In this document: positions 26,601 to 42,408 of the stretch, piece after piece
Numbering within the stretch: position 1 is the first letter of the stretch
How the letters are laid out: every line of letters starts with the position of its first letter
Source of the DNA: Diploscapter coronatus
Taxonomy: Eukaryota > Nematoda > Chromadorea > Rhabditida > Rhabditidae
Direction: 5' to 3'
DNA length: 64,000 nucleotides
NCBI GenBank assembly: GCA_964036155.1
Contig: OZ038423.1
Span: forward strand, 75,965,249 to 76,029,248
Made by a program: the position numbers and the translations under genes
Notes under the pieces: model-generated
The model's database searches: none
What the model was told of the DNA's origin: nothing
Seen by the model: the letters and a program-made list of their open reading frames with translations, nothing else

Positions 26601-28641
26601 GAGCACACAAACGCCACTGCAGCGCATCAGTACAACTGGAAGAACAAGCCGATCATCGTTGCCATCGAAAGAACCTCCTCTGGACTATACAATCTCATCG
26701 TTCCTCTCAGGTGAAATTTGATTTACTTCCCAGACTTTAGCCAGAACTAAAGGTTACGAGAGAGAAGGTTAGCAAATCAATTTCTACAGAAAACTAAACT
26801 GATTCATAGTAAAGTTCACAATAAGATTTCGGTTGAAAACTTTAGCTTAAGAGGGGTTGGCATGGAAAATTTAGCCTAAATCCTGTCCAGATTTGGTTCT
26901 TTTCTTCACGCATTTAATTCAGGGCCTATTACCGTCCAGTTCACGAATTGCAGCCGATTGTGATGGTCATGGAGCTGGAAGAGGGCGATCAGCCAGCCAC
27001 AACCTTCCTCGATCTCCTTTCTTGCTTCCCTGAAATTTATTACATAATCGGAAAAATTTCAAAGTAAGTCTGTTATATATTTTGTCATTTTTATTCGCAC
27101 TAACCTATGCTTACTCATAGCGAAATTTGATCAATGTAGAATGGAGAGGAATAGAAAAAGAGAGGCAGAAGGGATAAAAAAGAGGAACAAGCATAGCTAT
27201 TGGCAAGGATGATAAGGGTAAATCGCGTTATTTTCGATAATGATAAACATAAGCATGGATCTGTAGATTCGTCAAGAGTTGTGAACTTCATAGTGAATTT
27301 AATAATAATTGCTGAATTGGCCCCGAGAAAAATTCGAGATGAATTAGATTAGGATCAGGAAAGAGTGCTAATTCATTATCAAAAATGATTCGAAGTAAAT
27401 TTCAGTCTGGAAACGTTGCTACGAGCAGGAGTGAGCGAGGCGAGTCATGTGATCGTGGCGAAGGACAAGGCCGATCTGTCTGACTCTGCCCACCTGGCCG
27501 ATTGCAAGGCGATTGTCACTATCCAGAAGATCCACAGGATGTTCCCTCGATTGCGGATCATCACTGAACTGACCCACGCAAGCAATATGCGATTCGTACA
27601 GTTCAACACTAGCAATCCCTACTGCCTGGCCCAGTCCAGGTTTGAAAAGGTTTGTCGAATCGTTGGAAAGAAAAAATGATGTAAAATTTACAGAAAGAAA
27701 GGAAGCGAGGCTCGCACATGCCATTTATGTTCCGCCTGCCGTTCGCGAATGGAGGTGTGTTCTCTGCCAACATGCTCGACAGACTGCTTTACCAGTCCAT
27801 AATCAAACCCTATGTGGTCGATTTGACGAGACTCCTCATTGGAATTGATCAGAACCCCGGCAGTGGATACTTGGCTTCGGTAAGTCGGTTTACTCTCGTC
27901 TTTAGTTCTAAAAGGCAATACTTCTTATTATTTTATACTCCAAATTAGACTCACTTCTCAAGTTGTTTATCACCTTCGCCAGAAATAATTTTCCGCTCCC
28001 ATAAATCCTTGTTTTATTACCATGTTCTTGGACAAAGGTAATGTTTCAGTTCCAAATCACCGAGGATGATCTGTGGATCAAGACTTATGGGCGGCTCTAC
28101 CAGAAACTATGCGCTTCAGTTGGCGACGTTCCGATTGGAATTTTCAGAACAAAGGAAATGGATGCTAGAACTGTAAGTGGAATGTAGAAATAAATAAGAA
28201 ATAGAAAAATGACTGGTACTTTTTCTAGGTATCAGTAGAAATGGAGGAAAGATGCAAGTCTGTGGATTTGGAAATGTCGCGAAGCAAAGACATGTACGAC
28301 TATGTGATAACGCAGAAACGTAAGATGGGAATTCGTGGAGATGATTCTGGTTAGCAATTGAATTGAAACGTCAATTATAAATGATGGAATTACAGTGATT
28401 GCGGATGCCGTTTTCGGGACTAGAAATTTCATTTCCTATGTCATCATTAATCCGTGTGTGGATTTGCGACTCGAAAAGGGGGACATTATGTAAGATTTTA
28501 AATCTGCCGAAAATAATTATTGACTAATTTAGCTATGTAATTCGGTGTGCAGTGAAGGAGGATGCGAAATCCTCGCGAATAAATCCGCGACGCGGTCTGC
28601 GAAGATCGAGGAACGTCCAGAGCAATCAAACTATCGAATGA
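20666..28641 (+). CDS. slo-2: SLO-2 / KCNT sodium/chloride-regulated potassium channel alpha subunit (5' end unresolved)
   Basis: Twenty-four exons: 20666-20792, 21819-21895, 22095-22192, 22688-22885, 23005-23079, 23375-23586, 23635-23738, 23860-23999, 24264-24394, 24439-24617, 24902-25006, 25066-25219, 25275-25376, 25724-25827, 25875-26041, 26363-26495, 26542-26710, 26923-27063, 27406-27649, 27694-27879, 28050-28172, 28229-28349, 28396-28489, 28533-28641. Phases agree, giving ~1097 aa. Seen: S1 ([13 protein letters not shown]), S2-S5, filter TVGYGDW across 23560-23640, S6, then tandem RCK domains. SLO-2/KCNT blocks are conserved: [47 protein letters not shown] and [11 protein letters not shown]. 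This is a plasma-membrane, high-conductance K+ channel of neurons and muscle, without a BK calcium bowl. Intron 25377-25723 needs a GC donor. The first exon enters in phase 1, so an upstream start exon exists but is not identified. Confidence 0.93.
25578..25643 (+). ncRNA. Intronic hairpin, possible miRNA-like precursor
   Basis: Arms 25578-25601 and 25620-25643 pair over 24 positions on the plus-strand RNA: 20 Watson-Crick pairs, 3 G-U wobbles and 1 mismatch, with an 18-nt loop. It lies within the slo-2 intron 25377-25723. The wobble-only divergence favours folding of the plus-strand transcript. A degenerate terminal-inverted-repeat transposon is the alternative. Confidence 0.45.
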
Positions 28642-29073
28642 TCATGCAATTATTGCACCGTACATTTATGCATTCACTAATTCATTTATTTATTTACTTT
28701 ATGTTTTTTCATTTCTCTATACGAGTAAGTAGTTGTGCATAATGCGCCAAAATTTTTCGCTTTCACAAACGATTTCTTCAACGATTTGCCATAATTCAAA
28801 AACGATCACGTTATGAGTCGAAATTTCTGCATTATCCTATTTTCACCTCCTTAATTCATTTCACTTTATTCCTCATTTCCCTATCTGATTTTTTCGGAAT
28901 CCGGTTGAAATTGACTAGTATTACAGTTTATTTGTTTGTGCAAAATAAATACTATACTCAGAAATAGAACAATCCTAATCATAAGTTTAATAATGCAAGG
29001 CGTAAATATCGCGCTGCAAGTATAGAAATATTTTAGTTAGACATTTAAAATCCTAATAATTATTCTGAGATTC
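28642..29073. other. Convergent 3' ends of slo-2 and gamma-syntrophin
   Basis: The region between the two stop codons is AT-rich and contains no supported exon. An AATAAA lies near 28945 on the plus strand. Confidence 0.55.
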
Positions 29074-31564
29074 TTATGTTAGCGGATTTTTCTTGAGAAA
29101 ATCTGGATCGGCGGCGACAATTTTCGCAAGGAAGAACGCGTGCATATTGAAGACCAGAGTCATTAGTTGGTCGCATTCTACTACCTAAAAAGACAACTTA
29201 TAATTTAAACGAATTTTTGTTCTACTTTTCTCTCCAATTTGTTTTCAGCCAGAGATCGTTCATCTTTGAATACGAGTTCGAATGTCATGATTCCATCGTC
29301 AGTTGAGCTATGAAGATCACGGAAGCGATATTGCCAAACATAGCTCTAAATAGCTAAGAAAGTTCAGAAATATTTCTTATCATTAGAGAATATCATTTTA
29401 CCTTCGTAGGAATATCATAGAGACTGATTCCCTGTTTCATGTCGAACACAATTCCGCATGGTCTGCCTTCATAGCTACACGCAAATGTGCGAGTCTAAAT
29501 GGGAGAAAACCACATTTATGAGTCGGTTGTTCTGGAGCACCTGCATTGCAGAGACACTGGAATAGATGCATTTGTTGAACGATCCTTCGAATTGTGTCAT
29601 CATGAATTTGGTCTCGAATGCAAAGTAGTGTCGAATTGGCAGAGCTGTGTCGCCCCCTGTCTCTAACCAAATCGTGTTCTCTCGCTTGTCCAATCGATTA
29701 GCAGAGTTTATCTTCAGATAAAATGTGCGAAATATTGGTAATCCGAATTCACCATCCTACCAATTTGACAGCCGTATCGTAGCACTTGTAGAGGTAAACG
29801 CATCGATTGAGATCTTCGGAGTTGAGTGGAGGATTTTCGAAGAGACAAACATCAGCCCCTTTGAGGATCAGGAATCTGGGCTGCCACTTGTCGCTGCCCT
29901 CCGTCCTTTCTGTCTCATCGATCAGTTGATCCACCCAGCCGATATATGAGATCTGAAGGATAAACACTGACTATGTTAGGTGTTGTGCTAGTTGCCTGCT
30001 CGCAAAGACTGAGATACTTGTTGCTGAGTTTGATGCTCTTGTGATTGAGTGCCTGGATGTGCTTGTGGATGTAGTCCAGCCACTGCTTGTACGTCTTCTC
30101 GTCCTCGCAGTGCACAATTCCACTTGACTTACCATCCACAGAGCGAACCTCGAATGCGTTTGATCTGAAATATAGTCAATTGTTATGAGTTTTAGCCAAA
30201 TATAAGGTATTTTCGACCTTTATTCTTTCACGAAAAAGCTGATCTTCATTCGTTCATATAAATGAAAAGTTTCTTGATTAAAGAGTTTATAATTTCATCT
30301 ATAGCTATTGCAAAACGTAAGAAAAAACATTAATTTACCTAACAATGTCCGTTCCTTCCAAATAGGTGCTGACATAAGCCATAGGAAGCTGTATCTTTCT
30401 GCAACTAACATTGCATTACTATCATTGAATTCAACCAACCTAACAGTAGTCCATTTGTCGTCATTGATGTCAGGTCTGCTCTCCCTCTCGGACACTTCCG
30501 ACTGTGCCTTGCCCGTCCTGCCCGCACTCGATTCCCTGTCCCTTGATCTGTGTCTCTCGAACGGACTTTCCCCTTTGCTTTCACTGCTCTTCCTCCTGAA
30601 TCATTGCATCATGCCTAATTGTGTCATATCATTCATTCATCCTATTCACTTCAGAAATGGAGTGATTTCCTCCACATGTCGCACCGTCAGCTTCACCTGT
30701 GAACTTTCGCTTCGAAGCATTTCAACCACCTGAATTTTATCTTTAAGTTTTCCTAATAAAATGGAATATTAGATTTCAAATTGTTTATACACTTCGAAAT
30801 ATCTAATTTTCACTGAGCGATGAAATTTCAGATGAAGACCAACCTCATCGTGCGTCTTTCCTTGTGTGGAAATATCGTTGACTTGAATGATGGCATCTCC
30901 CACGAACAACTCCCCCGTCTCGTCTGCAGGCATTCCAGCCAGAATCTTCGAAATCACTATCTGAGTTTCTGTTCCTCCCTAAATTCTTATGTCTTCATTC
31001 TTCATTTAGTGGATTTTCCTTTACTTTTATGGATATTCCGAGACTTCCGCCCGGCTTCCTCTTGAGGACAATAGTTCTCTGCTTCACATCTGCAGAGGTC
31101 TCCACATCTGAATCCTCTCCTGCCAATGGAGCTTCGGCTGTAGGCAATTGAATAGATAATTGATCTAAATTATCCCTTTGTAAATTCTATTCATTTATTG
31201 GGCCTATGTTATGACGGTCGAGCAAATGTTAGGAATCAATTCAAACGTTTGAGATGACTTATTTATGCATCTTCGTAATCATTTGAAATTTTGAGAATTA
31301 ATTTCAATCAATAATGTCAGATGATCATCATAGCTTAGTAAATTTTCGTGTACAACCGTAACATCGTCTCATAAATCATGTTATACCCTTAGCGAGTAAT
31401 AATCTAGCCGGTCTGCCCTTTCCAGTGCCATCTCCAATGAGAACGAGACCGTGATGGATCTGTCAATTATGAATGCATGAGGGCAAGGCTCTGCAGTCTG
31501 CAAGAGCAAAATGACTTACGACTTCGAGATTCTTCTGCGAGCGGCTTTTCATGGTGCGTTGCAT
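29074..31564 (-). CDS. stn-2: Gamma-syntrophin (PDZ and PH domains), 505 aa
   Basis: Exons (minus): 31564-31520, 31459-31387, 31137-31025, 30978-30844, 30729-30650, 30595-30440, 30398-30339, 30164-29996, 29952-29761, 29711-29541, 29494-29402, 29345-29226, 29184-29074. Phases agree. The N-terminal half-PH is followed by a PDZ domain at ~65-155: RTIVLKRKPGGSLGISIKGG, then LFVGDAIIQVN and THDEVVEML. Next are a Ser/Arg/Glu linker, the rest of the split PH (SNAFEVRSVDGKSSGIVHCE), a second PH (ISYIGWVDQL onward) and the syntrophin-unique C-terminus (SYVWQYRFRDLHSSTDDG). Residue patterns and length fit the gamma rather than the alpha/beta class. Syntrophins are cytoplasmic adaptors linking dystrophin complexes to channels and signalling proteins. 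Intron 29995-29953 needs a GC donor; reading through it leaves only a 19-nt GT intron. The start is the upstream of two in-frame ATGs, after an in-frame stop. Confidence 0.9.
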
Positions 31565-32465
31565 TGACTGAGTTATCTAGACGGCTAGGAAGGACAGGGC
31601 AATCAGTCGATCGAATCCAATATCCTCTGTTTTGCCGCAGAATGTGCAGCTCTATCCTCTATCCTCGATCCTCAGGCTCTATCTCTGATCCTCTCTTCCG
31701 CTTTCAGCTCTTTCAATCTTTATCTCCATTACACTCACTTTGTTTTCCGTTCTCTCTCTCTCTCTCTACTTTTCAAATGACCAATGTTGCAATATGTGTT
31801 ACGAATTTCAAATTCGTCTTACTCTTTAGTTTCTTTTTATTTTTATTGATCGATTTTCTTGTTTTTGGCTATTTTTCGTTCAGGAAATTAGCTCTGGTCA
31901 TCATCATTTTCTCCTCTCCAGATCATCTGTAACTTGTGTATTTGCCAATGTGCTTTACTTCTTTCCTATTCTTCTTTTATTTCCCATTTTCAATTTCATC
32001 TTCACCCTTGTTCTTCTCTTCTAGATTATGATTGTCTTCGTTTCTCGTGTTTTTGCTCACGAATGGAAGTGAAGCTTCTTTTGGCAGAAGAGTCAGAGAT
32101 GTCCATAGAGAGGCATAGAAATGAAAGGGAAACACTGAAAGAATGAGAAAAGAGGTGGAAAGACTGGAGTGTCTAGGCAGAGGCAGCTATTGATTTCCAT
32201 TGCACCACTGGGCGCACGCTTCTGCCTTTTCCTTTTCCTTCTTCTTTCCCATTCCCCTTTCTCTTCTTATTTTTGATTCGTTTCAGTCCATTTCCATTTC
32301 ATCTTTCGCAATTTCCATTTTTGGTTTATTGGATGAATAACCCTTTCCACTCCCATATATGAAGTCTTTGTTTTGCAATGCTTCATTTTCAGGAGCGAAC
32401 TGTTGAGAACTCACTAACTGAGAGACTTTCTGCTTGGCTGACTCATTCGTTGAAAGCAGCTGAAC
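31565..32465. other. Divergent promoter region of syntrophin and unc-18
   Basis: Pyrimidine-rich sequence with a CT dinucleotide run at 31750-31767. No supported exon; it probably carries the promoters of both flanking genes. Confidence 0.5.
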
Positions 32466-35400
32466 ATGTCGCTAAAACAGATCGTCGGATCCAGTAAGCC
32501 CGCTTTTTATTACGATATTTATCTTCTGGCGATTGATCTCAAGGTTTTATTCTTCGATGAAAGAATAACAATTGGAAATTAGAAATTGCTTGGATAAAGA
32601 AAAGTAAATTCAATTTATTTGTGAAATGTACTCCCTGAAAGATGATCTCGTTATTTGAGAGTTATTGGACGATGTGATTCGACCTCTGAAGAAGGCAGAC
32701 GGAAAGAACTGGAATGCCCTCGTTATGGACAGACTCTCGATGCGGATGATGTCTGCCTGCTGCAAGATGCACAATCTCCTTGATGGTTAGCAAATTATTC
32801 GTTTTGCTGATTTCCCAATATTCCTTTCATCTTCCAGAAGGCATCACGATTGTCGAGGATTTAACGAAACGTCGCGAACCTCTCCCCACCCTAGAGGGCA
32901 TTTACTTGATCGCACCCACACAAGAATCGGTTTGTCATTGTTTTTTTGCTCTTATGATTTACGTTTTATAATTTTCTCATTATCCTGTCCTTTAACAGAG
33001 GAAATCTTTCTATCTCTCCACTCCTATGCTATTTCTAGTGAGTGGAATAAATATAATGAAAAAATCAAGAAAAACGTTTTTGCCGTTAAAGTAACAGGAC
33101 GCAATGATTATTGCTTGAAGGAAAATCTATCCCGCAAGAAAAGTGAAGCTGATTCATTTATTTTTTTTTTTTTTTTTTAATTTGCAATGCTTCCAAACTA
33201 TTTTCATTCTATTTTCTTCTTTAGGTTCAACAGCTAATCTATGATTACTCTATGCGCAACCAGTACAAATGCGCCCACGTGTTCTTCACGGAGGCCTGTC
33301 CCGACCAGCTGTTCAACACGCTCTCCAAGAGTGCAGCGGCTAGGCACATCAAGACGCTCAAGGAGATCAACATCGCATTCACTCCTTATGAGAGTCAGGT
33401 ACACACTCGCGCTCATTCTCTTTCTCATACATTAGAGCAACAATTCTGCAGGTGTTCACATTGGACAATCCAGACACGTTCTTCCTGTACTACAATGCAC
33501 AGAAGCAGGGCGGACTCACTTCAAATCTCGAGAAAATCGCCGAACAAATTGCCACTATCTGCGCCACCCTCGGGGAATATCCTTCTATCAGGTAAGATTA
33601 CATATTTTGTAGGAGGCACTTTCCTATGATTTTATTCCATTTTTCTTGTTTTTAGATTTTTGGAATAATAGACACCTGTCAAAATCATCTTTTATCACGT
33701 TCAGATATCGCAGTGATTGCGAGCGAAATGTGGAATTGGCTCATCTTGTGGAGCAGAAACTGGATGCTTACAAGGCAGACGATCCGACCATGGGTGAGGG
33801 TGCTGACAAAGGCAGAAGTCAACTGCTTATCATTGGTATGAGTTTTAAACTTGGCTCATTTACTTTTTTTACATAATCACAAACGTCGTATTTTCCTCCG
33901 AATATTTCACCCAATTTTTTCACTTTTCCTTGATAATCATGAAGAACGAGATATGCAGATGAAATATCGGACTTGCAAATAAAAACCCGCGGGTGCTGGT
34001 GTCAAAATTTCGAAAAAGTTCCAAGTCTGAATGAAATTTTATTTTTTCTAGATAATTTGCTCTTTTATTGCTTCAGAATATTTTTCTTAATTCAGACCGA
34101 GGTTTCGATGCGATTTCCCCTCTTCTGCACGAGTTGACTCTGCAAGCGATGTGCTATGACTTGCTTGGAATCGAAAATGATGTGTATAAATATGAGACTG
34201 GGGGCAGTGAGGGAATGGAGAAGGAGGTTCGCTCCTCTTTTCTCGTAAACAAAACAATCACGCTATTTTCAGGTTTTGCTGGACGAGAATGACGATTTGT
34301 GGTGCGAGCTGCGGCACAAACATATTGCCGTCGTGTCGAACGAGGTTGGATTTTTGAATAGTAGTGTTTGAAGTACAAAACTTTGCTTACTTCGAAACAG
34401 AGTTGCCAAAAAACAATCTTTGATATATAAAATTTACCGAATAATTGGAATTTTAATGTTTTTATTTGAAATGAAATGCTGAATTCAGGTGACAAAGGGA
34501 TTGAAGAAGTTCAGCGAGACGAAAGCGAACAAGGGAATGGATGCCAAGTCGATCAAGGACCTGTCTCTGCTCATCAAGAAAATGCCCCAGCACAAGCAGG
34601 AACTCAACAAATTCAGGTACACTTTCATCTATTTTATTTATTATTATTTTGTTTTTCAGCACTCATTTGAGTCTGGCAGAAGAATGCATGAATCAGTACA
34701 AAAGCGGAATCGACAAGCTGTGCAAAGTTGAGCAGGTCAGATATATTATAATTGCTAGGAAAACTAACTTGATTTTTTAAATGATATCACCTAATAGAAT
34801 TTTTCGTTATTCTTTACTATCATATATCTCATCTTTCTCGAGTATCCTAAATTTTGATACTGTAGAATTATCGGAATTCTGCTCATTTTCAAGTTCTTAA
34901 AAATATTTTTAGCCCCATTAATTTGCAGGACCTGAGCACCCAAGTGGACGTGGACGGGGAGCGAGTGAAAGACGCGATGAAGATAATGGTGCCTTTGCTG
35001 ATCGACCCGGCTGTCAAAGTGGAGGACAGACTCAGACTCATTCTGCTCTACATCATTGGGAAGAATGGTTAGACCCAATTAGACTTGGAAGTGACGAGAA
35101 AGTGAGTTACAGGCATCACTGAGGACAACCTGAACAAAGTGCTGCAACACGCCAACATATCGCATGCGGACAAGGAGACCATCGTCAATGCAGGGCTGCT
35201 CGGACTCAACGTTCTGATTGATGTGAGTGGATGAAGATTTAGTCTAGTGCTTTGATAATCATATTTATATCTACGTTTCCTAATGAAACGGTTTGCAAAG
35301 TTACTTCTAAACAATTTTCCTGCAAAACTGAAGGCTGTTTACGCTATTTTATAAAGATTGCCTTTCCAACCCTATTCTCACTATCAGACCCAATGACAAT

Positions 35401-36313
35401 TGTTCAGAATGGTCGCAAGAAGACCTGGAATCCGACCCGAAAGGAGCGTCCAAACGAGCAGGTCTACCAGTCGAGCAGATGGGTGCCCATCGTCAAGGAC
35501 ATCATGGAGGATGCCATCGATGACAAACTCGATCAGAAACACTTCCCCTTCGTCGCTGGAAGACAGTTCAATTCGGGATTCAGGTTATCGCATTTGCTTC
35601 TTTACTAGAGATTTCATTTGAAGGAAAACCTAGTGCAATGATGAAATGAGTTTCGCCAATTAGTTTTGTTTTCAAGGAATACTTGGTATCGTTCGAAAAA
35701 AAATCACTACATTATTGCACTCTGTCAAATGATAGTACATTGGTTTTACCAGTCATTCTTTACAAGTAGACGTCTACTTTTTTCATGATTTGTGAAGAGG
35801 AAGAAGAAATCAATTCTGTAACGAATACATGAGATCACCAAACGCTAATTGTACGAATTTTTGTTCAGAGCTCCCACGTCCGCCCGCTATGGTCAATGGC
35901 ACAAGGAGCGAGGCCAGCAGTCACAGATGCGCAGCGGCCCTCGACTCATCGTGTACATCGTTGGAGGGGCGACTTTCTCAGAAATGAGGGCTGCCTACGA
36001 GGTCTCGGCTGCCAAGAGACCCTGGGAGGTCGTCATCGGTAGGCCATTAGTTGATGAATCAATAACTTATAATCTTGCATATGACGAATACTTTCGCGAT
36101 AAGATCATTCACATGAGATTCAATATGAAAGTTTCACGACTTTAGAATGAATAGCAGGTTCTAAAATGCCTACCTTGAAATAAAAAAGGGGGGACTGGCC
36201 CTTGTGTCCAGCCAATTTACAAAAGAAAATATTCAGGATCCGACCAAATCATCACCCCGAACCAGTTCTTGGGCAATTTGAGGAATCTGAACAAGCCTCG
36301 AGACCAATTGTGA
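32466..36313 (+). CDS. unc-18: UNC-18 / Munc18-1 syntaxin-binding protein, 589 aa
   Basis: Fifteen exons: 32466-32493, 32660-32785, 32838-32929, 33225-33398, 33452-33591, 33705-33835, 34096-34226, 34273-34344, 34489-34616, 34660-34735, 34929-35067, 35113-35222, 35408-35583, 35869-36038, 36237-36313. They total 1770 nt in phase. The product follows Munc18-1 end to end: [97 protein letters not shown] and [11 protein letters not shown]. Length matches the 590-aa family size. As an SM protein it binds syntaxin and the SNARE bundle at presynaptic release sites. Exon 1 is only 28 nt and exon 2 is entered through a TTTGAG acceptor, which phase requires. A CAG lies 5 bases before the ATG. Poly-T at 33161-33178 lies in intron 3. 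Confidence 0.96.
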
Positions 36314-38102
36314 CTAGGCCTGGAAGGGAGGAAGGAGTTCCTCGCCAACGAAGAATGAACAGATCAGTCAATGAATGAGTGAATTTGAATGAGAGCGTAA
36401 TGCCCCTATGCATATTTCTGCGTACTTGCGTTACATTTTCATTTCAATCAAAAGCAATACTTTGTAAGTGAATTCTAGCTTCCTTTGTTTCCTAATGCAG
36501 AATAATTGAGTAATTTCCAATAATCACAACGGTGACATTTCCTTGGTTAGTGAAATGTATTCTCGTTTTCAATCTTTTCCTCCCTCTATAATGTATGCGC
36601 CGTGAGAACTACCTTCTTTAGATAATTATAAATTCTTCAGAATTGATATAAGATTTTTATTATGAGTGAAGCTCGATTCACGATATCTGAACAAAAATAA
36701 TTTAATAATTTAAAGTCGTGAATAAAGCAAACAAGCATTTTCTTTTAACATGTAGCACTTTTCGGCAAAGTTATAATGATGATTAGGTTGGGATTTCCGA
36801 TATAATTATGGGCTTTTAGAGAAACAATATTAATGAAGAGTAGAGATAAGTATCAACTCTAAGATTTCTAATTGACAATATTTTCTTCTAATCCATTGAT
36901 GAATCAACTAGTCAACTGCTTCAGTGTATTTGAATTTGGATGATAAATTTATACCATATCCATTTTTGGATTCGAATTTCAGGCGTTACAGAAATGATCG
37001 TCCAATTCAATACCTTTTCCTTTTAAATTATCCAAACAAATGGACTGGATTGTTATTTTCCTCCTTGCTTTCTTTTCAGACTTCGATTTATTTTCATCTC
37101 ATTTCTCGATCATTCCACTAATTTATGCATACATATGTACATTGCTAGGGGATTTTATCTGCGACAAAAGAATGACATTTTTGTAAGGAGCAAGTTTGAG
37201 TCTGAGAAAAACTATTCTTCTTAAAAATCTTTACAAAGTGGCATATCCCATAGGCTAGATGCTATTTTTGCTTCTGTCTACAATTTCATTTTCATTATTT
37301 CGTGTAAAATTAATTTATTCGAATAAAAGGCTAGTAAAGATACTGTTGCTTTGGAAGAAGACATAATCTTGTGCAAAACATGAAATCTTGTTCAGAAAAT
37401 TCTTCATGCAAATTTTCCGACCTAATCAAGATCGCTAAATCGTGCTGATAAAAATTTGAAAAAAAATCCGTGAATTTTTCTACTTTCATTCGCCCTTCAG
37501 CGCATTGAAGGACAAGCCCCGCCCACAATGCATCATTTCTGTGCCTCGCCTTTGCTTTATCTTCGCACTCTCCCATTGCCGATTTTAGGCCGAGTTATTT
37601 ATTTTCGCTCAAATTCGTGCGGAATCTTTGTCAATTTTCTTTAAATTTTATGCTAATTGCTCGCTAATTATCCAAGCTAATTGGTCAATTAAGGATTTCG
37701 TAATTAATTCTTTTGATCGCGTCCATTTCGATGATAATCTTTTGCCAAATCCCCATTTTATTGGCTAATTTTTTCTCTGAATAAATAATTATCCTTTCTC
37801 CTGAGATCCTACGCTAATTAGTCGCTAATTATCTTTTAATTTTGCCAATTTATCGATTTTTCATAATGCTTTACTTGGCCTTTTCAAAACAACCTATCCA
37901 GATATCTATTTTAGTTTTTCATCTATTGCAAAAGAAAACGTCCTGCCAATTTTCAATAAAAAATCTATTCTTGAAAATTCGAAATGTATAAAAAATTTCT
38001 CATCCCCCAAATTCATTTTTCTTCATGCTTCGAAATTCGGCAATTCGCGTTTCCATTTAAAGATTACTATTCGAGAAAAAAAACTAGCTATTTTCAGGTA
38101 AG
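36314..38102. other. unc-18 3' UTR and rpl-35 upstream region
   Basis: No gene is supported. The distal part (37651-37831) carries six GCTAATT motifs, and TTTTCAG at 38091-38097 lies five bases before the rpl-35 ATG, as expected of a trans-splice or leader-intron acceptor. Confidence 0.5.
37651..37831. promoter_or_regulatory. Cluster of GCTAATT motifs
   Basis: GCTAATT occurs about six times in 180 bases (near 37652, 37663, 37676, 37764, 37813 and 37824), plus a TAATTAATT. TAATTA/TAATT is the typical homeodomain core. A regulatory role is inferred; AT-rich composition alone could produce some copies. Confidence 0.3.
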
Positions 38103-39392
38103 ATGACGAAAGTGAAGGCCAAGGATCTGCGCGGCAAGAAGAAGGAGGAGCTGATGAAGAGCCTCGAGGAGCAGAAGACCGAGCTCGCCTCTCTTCGCGT
38201 AAGTTCATTCAAACGTCTTCCAAATAACTCACAAAATCTTTCTCGATGATACTGTTGCTAAATAAAATTGAGTAAATTTTTGCTTGACTACAGTTTCTTT
38301 ACCGATAAAGATGTTTGCTGAGGAACATATCCTGTCAATCTCTGTTATTTCCTTGGCATTCGAACCCACATTCATGTTGAGGTTATTCCCAGAGAAAAAG
38401 CATTTTCGATTGTGCAAAACGTTGTTCAAAGTTTGAAATGTTCATGAACACTTGCATTATCGTACAAACTGAATAGTAATTTTGTAGGTGAGCAAGGTGA
38501 CTGGTGGCGCAGCCTCGAAGCTGAGCAAGATCCGCGTGGTCCGCAAGAACATCGCCCGCATCCTTACCATCATCAACCAGACTCAGAAGCAGGAGCTCAG
38601 GAAATACTATGCTGTAAGTAATTCCTTTTTCTATCTAAATGAGAGTTCTTGTAAGGACATATATCGCTGAAATTGGCTTCTTATAAAAGGTGTACATTTA
38701 TGAAAAATGACAAAGTATAGGATGTGGAAAAGTAGGCTATGTTTGGTCTCAAAAACGATGAGTAGAGCATTTCTAGATACTGCTCAGTCTAGCCTACCAA
38801 ACCTATACTCAACTATTTCTTACGTGTACGGCTCTTTTACAAGAAGTCCTGAAATTTTGTGATCACATCACATACAAGGGATAGGGATAAGGCAGGTTTG
38901 CCATGCCCGGTCGAAAGTTGGTAATTTTGGGTTGAATAATGGCAAAATACTACACTACCTTATTTATCGTGTCTTTTACAGAAGAGTTCAAATTAAAGAT
39001 GGAAAGAACGAGTCAATCCGATCATTTTTTGTTGTGAATTTTACGATTTTTGCAAGATATTCTTGACTGCTCTACAAGAAAAATGAAATAGTTTTCTTTC
39101 TTTGATAATTCTCAAGTCATACAAAAACACGACTTCAAAGCACCAGAAAAGAATCACGAGATAACTTTCTAAAGATCAATCATTTTTGTTCACTTGTTTG
39201 AGAGTCTTTCCACGAAGTTGTCACTGATTTATTCGGTTTTAGGGCAAGAAGTACAAGCCGCTGGATCTGCGACCGAAGTTGACTCGTGCGATTCGTCGTC
39301 GCCTGACGAAGAGCGAGCAGAGCAAGAAGACCGCCAAGCAGCAGGCCAAGGAACGCAAGTTCCCCCTGAGGAAGTTCGCTGTCAAGGCATAA
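38103..39392 (+). CDS. rpl-35: Large-subunit ribosomal protein eL35, 123 aa
   Basis: Three exons, 38103-38198, 38488-38613 and 39243-39392, give 123 aa, exactly the family length. The sequence is unmistakable: [58 protein letters not shown] and the C-terminal [10 protein letters not shown]. It is a small basic protein of the 60S subunit near the peptide exit tunnel. All introns are in phase 0. Codon use is more G/C-ending than in neighbouring genes, as expected for a highly expressed gene. The ATG is preceded by TTTTCAG at 38091-38097. An AATAAA lies at 39460-39465. The large second intron contains an inverted repeat at 38714-38809. Confidence 0.98.
38714..38809. repeat. Inverted-repeat element in rpl-35 intron 2
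   Basis: The right arm 38791-38809 (AGCCTACCAAACCTATACT) complements the left arm from 38714, with a perfect outer AGTATAGG and inner TAGGCT separated by an indel. The size of about 96 bp and the TAGG-type terminus resemble the other short inverted repeats in this window. Confidence 0.45.
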
Positions 39393-39459
39393 GCCCCCCT
39401 ACTCTGCAACTTTCTTTACAGTTCGTTTTGTTGTTTTCTTTATTTTCTGTTATCCAATC

Positions 39460-39465
39460 AATAAA
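39460..39465 (+). promoter_or_regulatory. rpl-35: rpl-35 polyadenylation signal
   Basis: AATAAA 68 bases after the stop codon, the only canonical signal in the short 3' UTR. Confidence 0.75.
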
Positions 39466-39693
39466 TTTCTTTTGTAATCAAACAACAATTCAAGACCACC
39501 GTTTATTTTCCAAAGATAATAATCAATGATATATTGCAAAAATATAAATTTGATGAATAGGTTCGGTAAAATGTCGCTAAACTATGGAAGAAGATGTGGG
39601 AGAAAGTAGATAGTCTAAAAGACATAGTAGTTCGTTTTCAACACCGCAGGCGTCTGTCTCGGTTCAAATTCAATTGATAACTGGCTTGTGAAT

Positions 39694-42408
<2,715 letters not shown>

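Noticed and set aside
37331..37576. Minus-strand 81-aa frame in the unc-18/rpl-35 spacer
   Set aside because: No acceptor/donor context, no family resemblance and composition close to random.
38740..38860. Possible C/D-box snoRNA in rpl-35 intron 2
   Set aside because: The only C-box candidate (CGATGAG) is off-consensus and no terminal stem brings it next to a D box; the inverted repeat explains the structure better.
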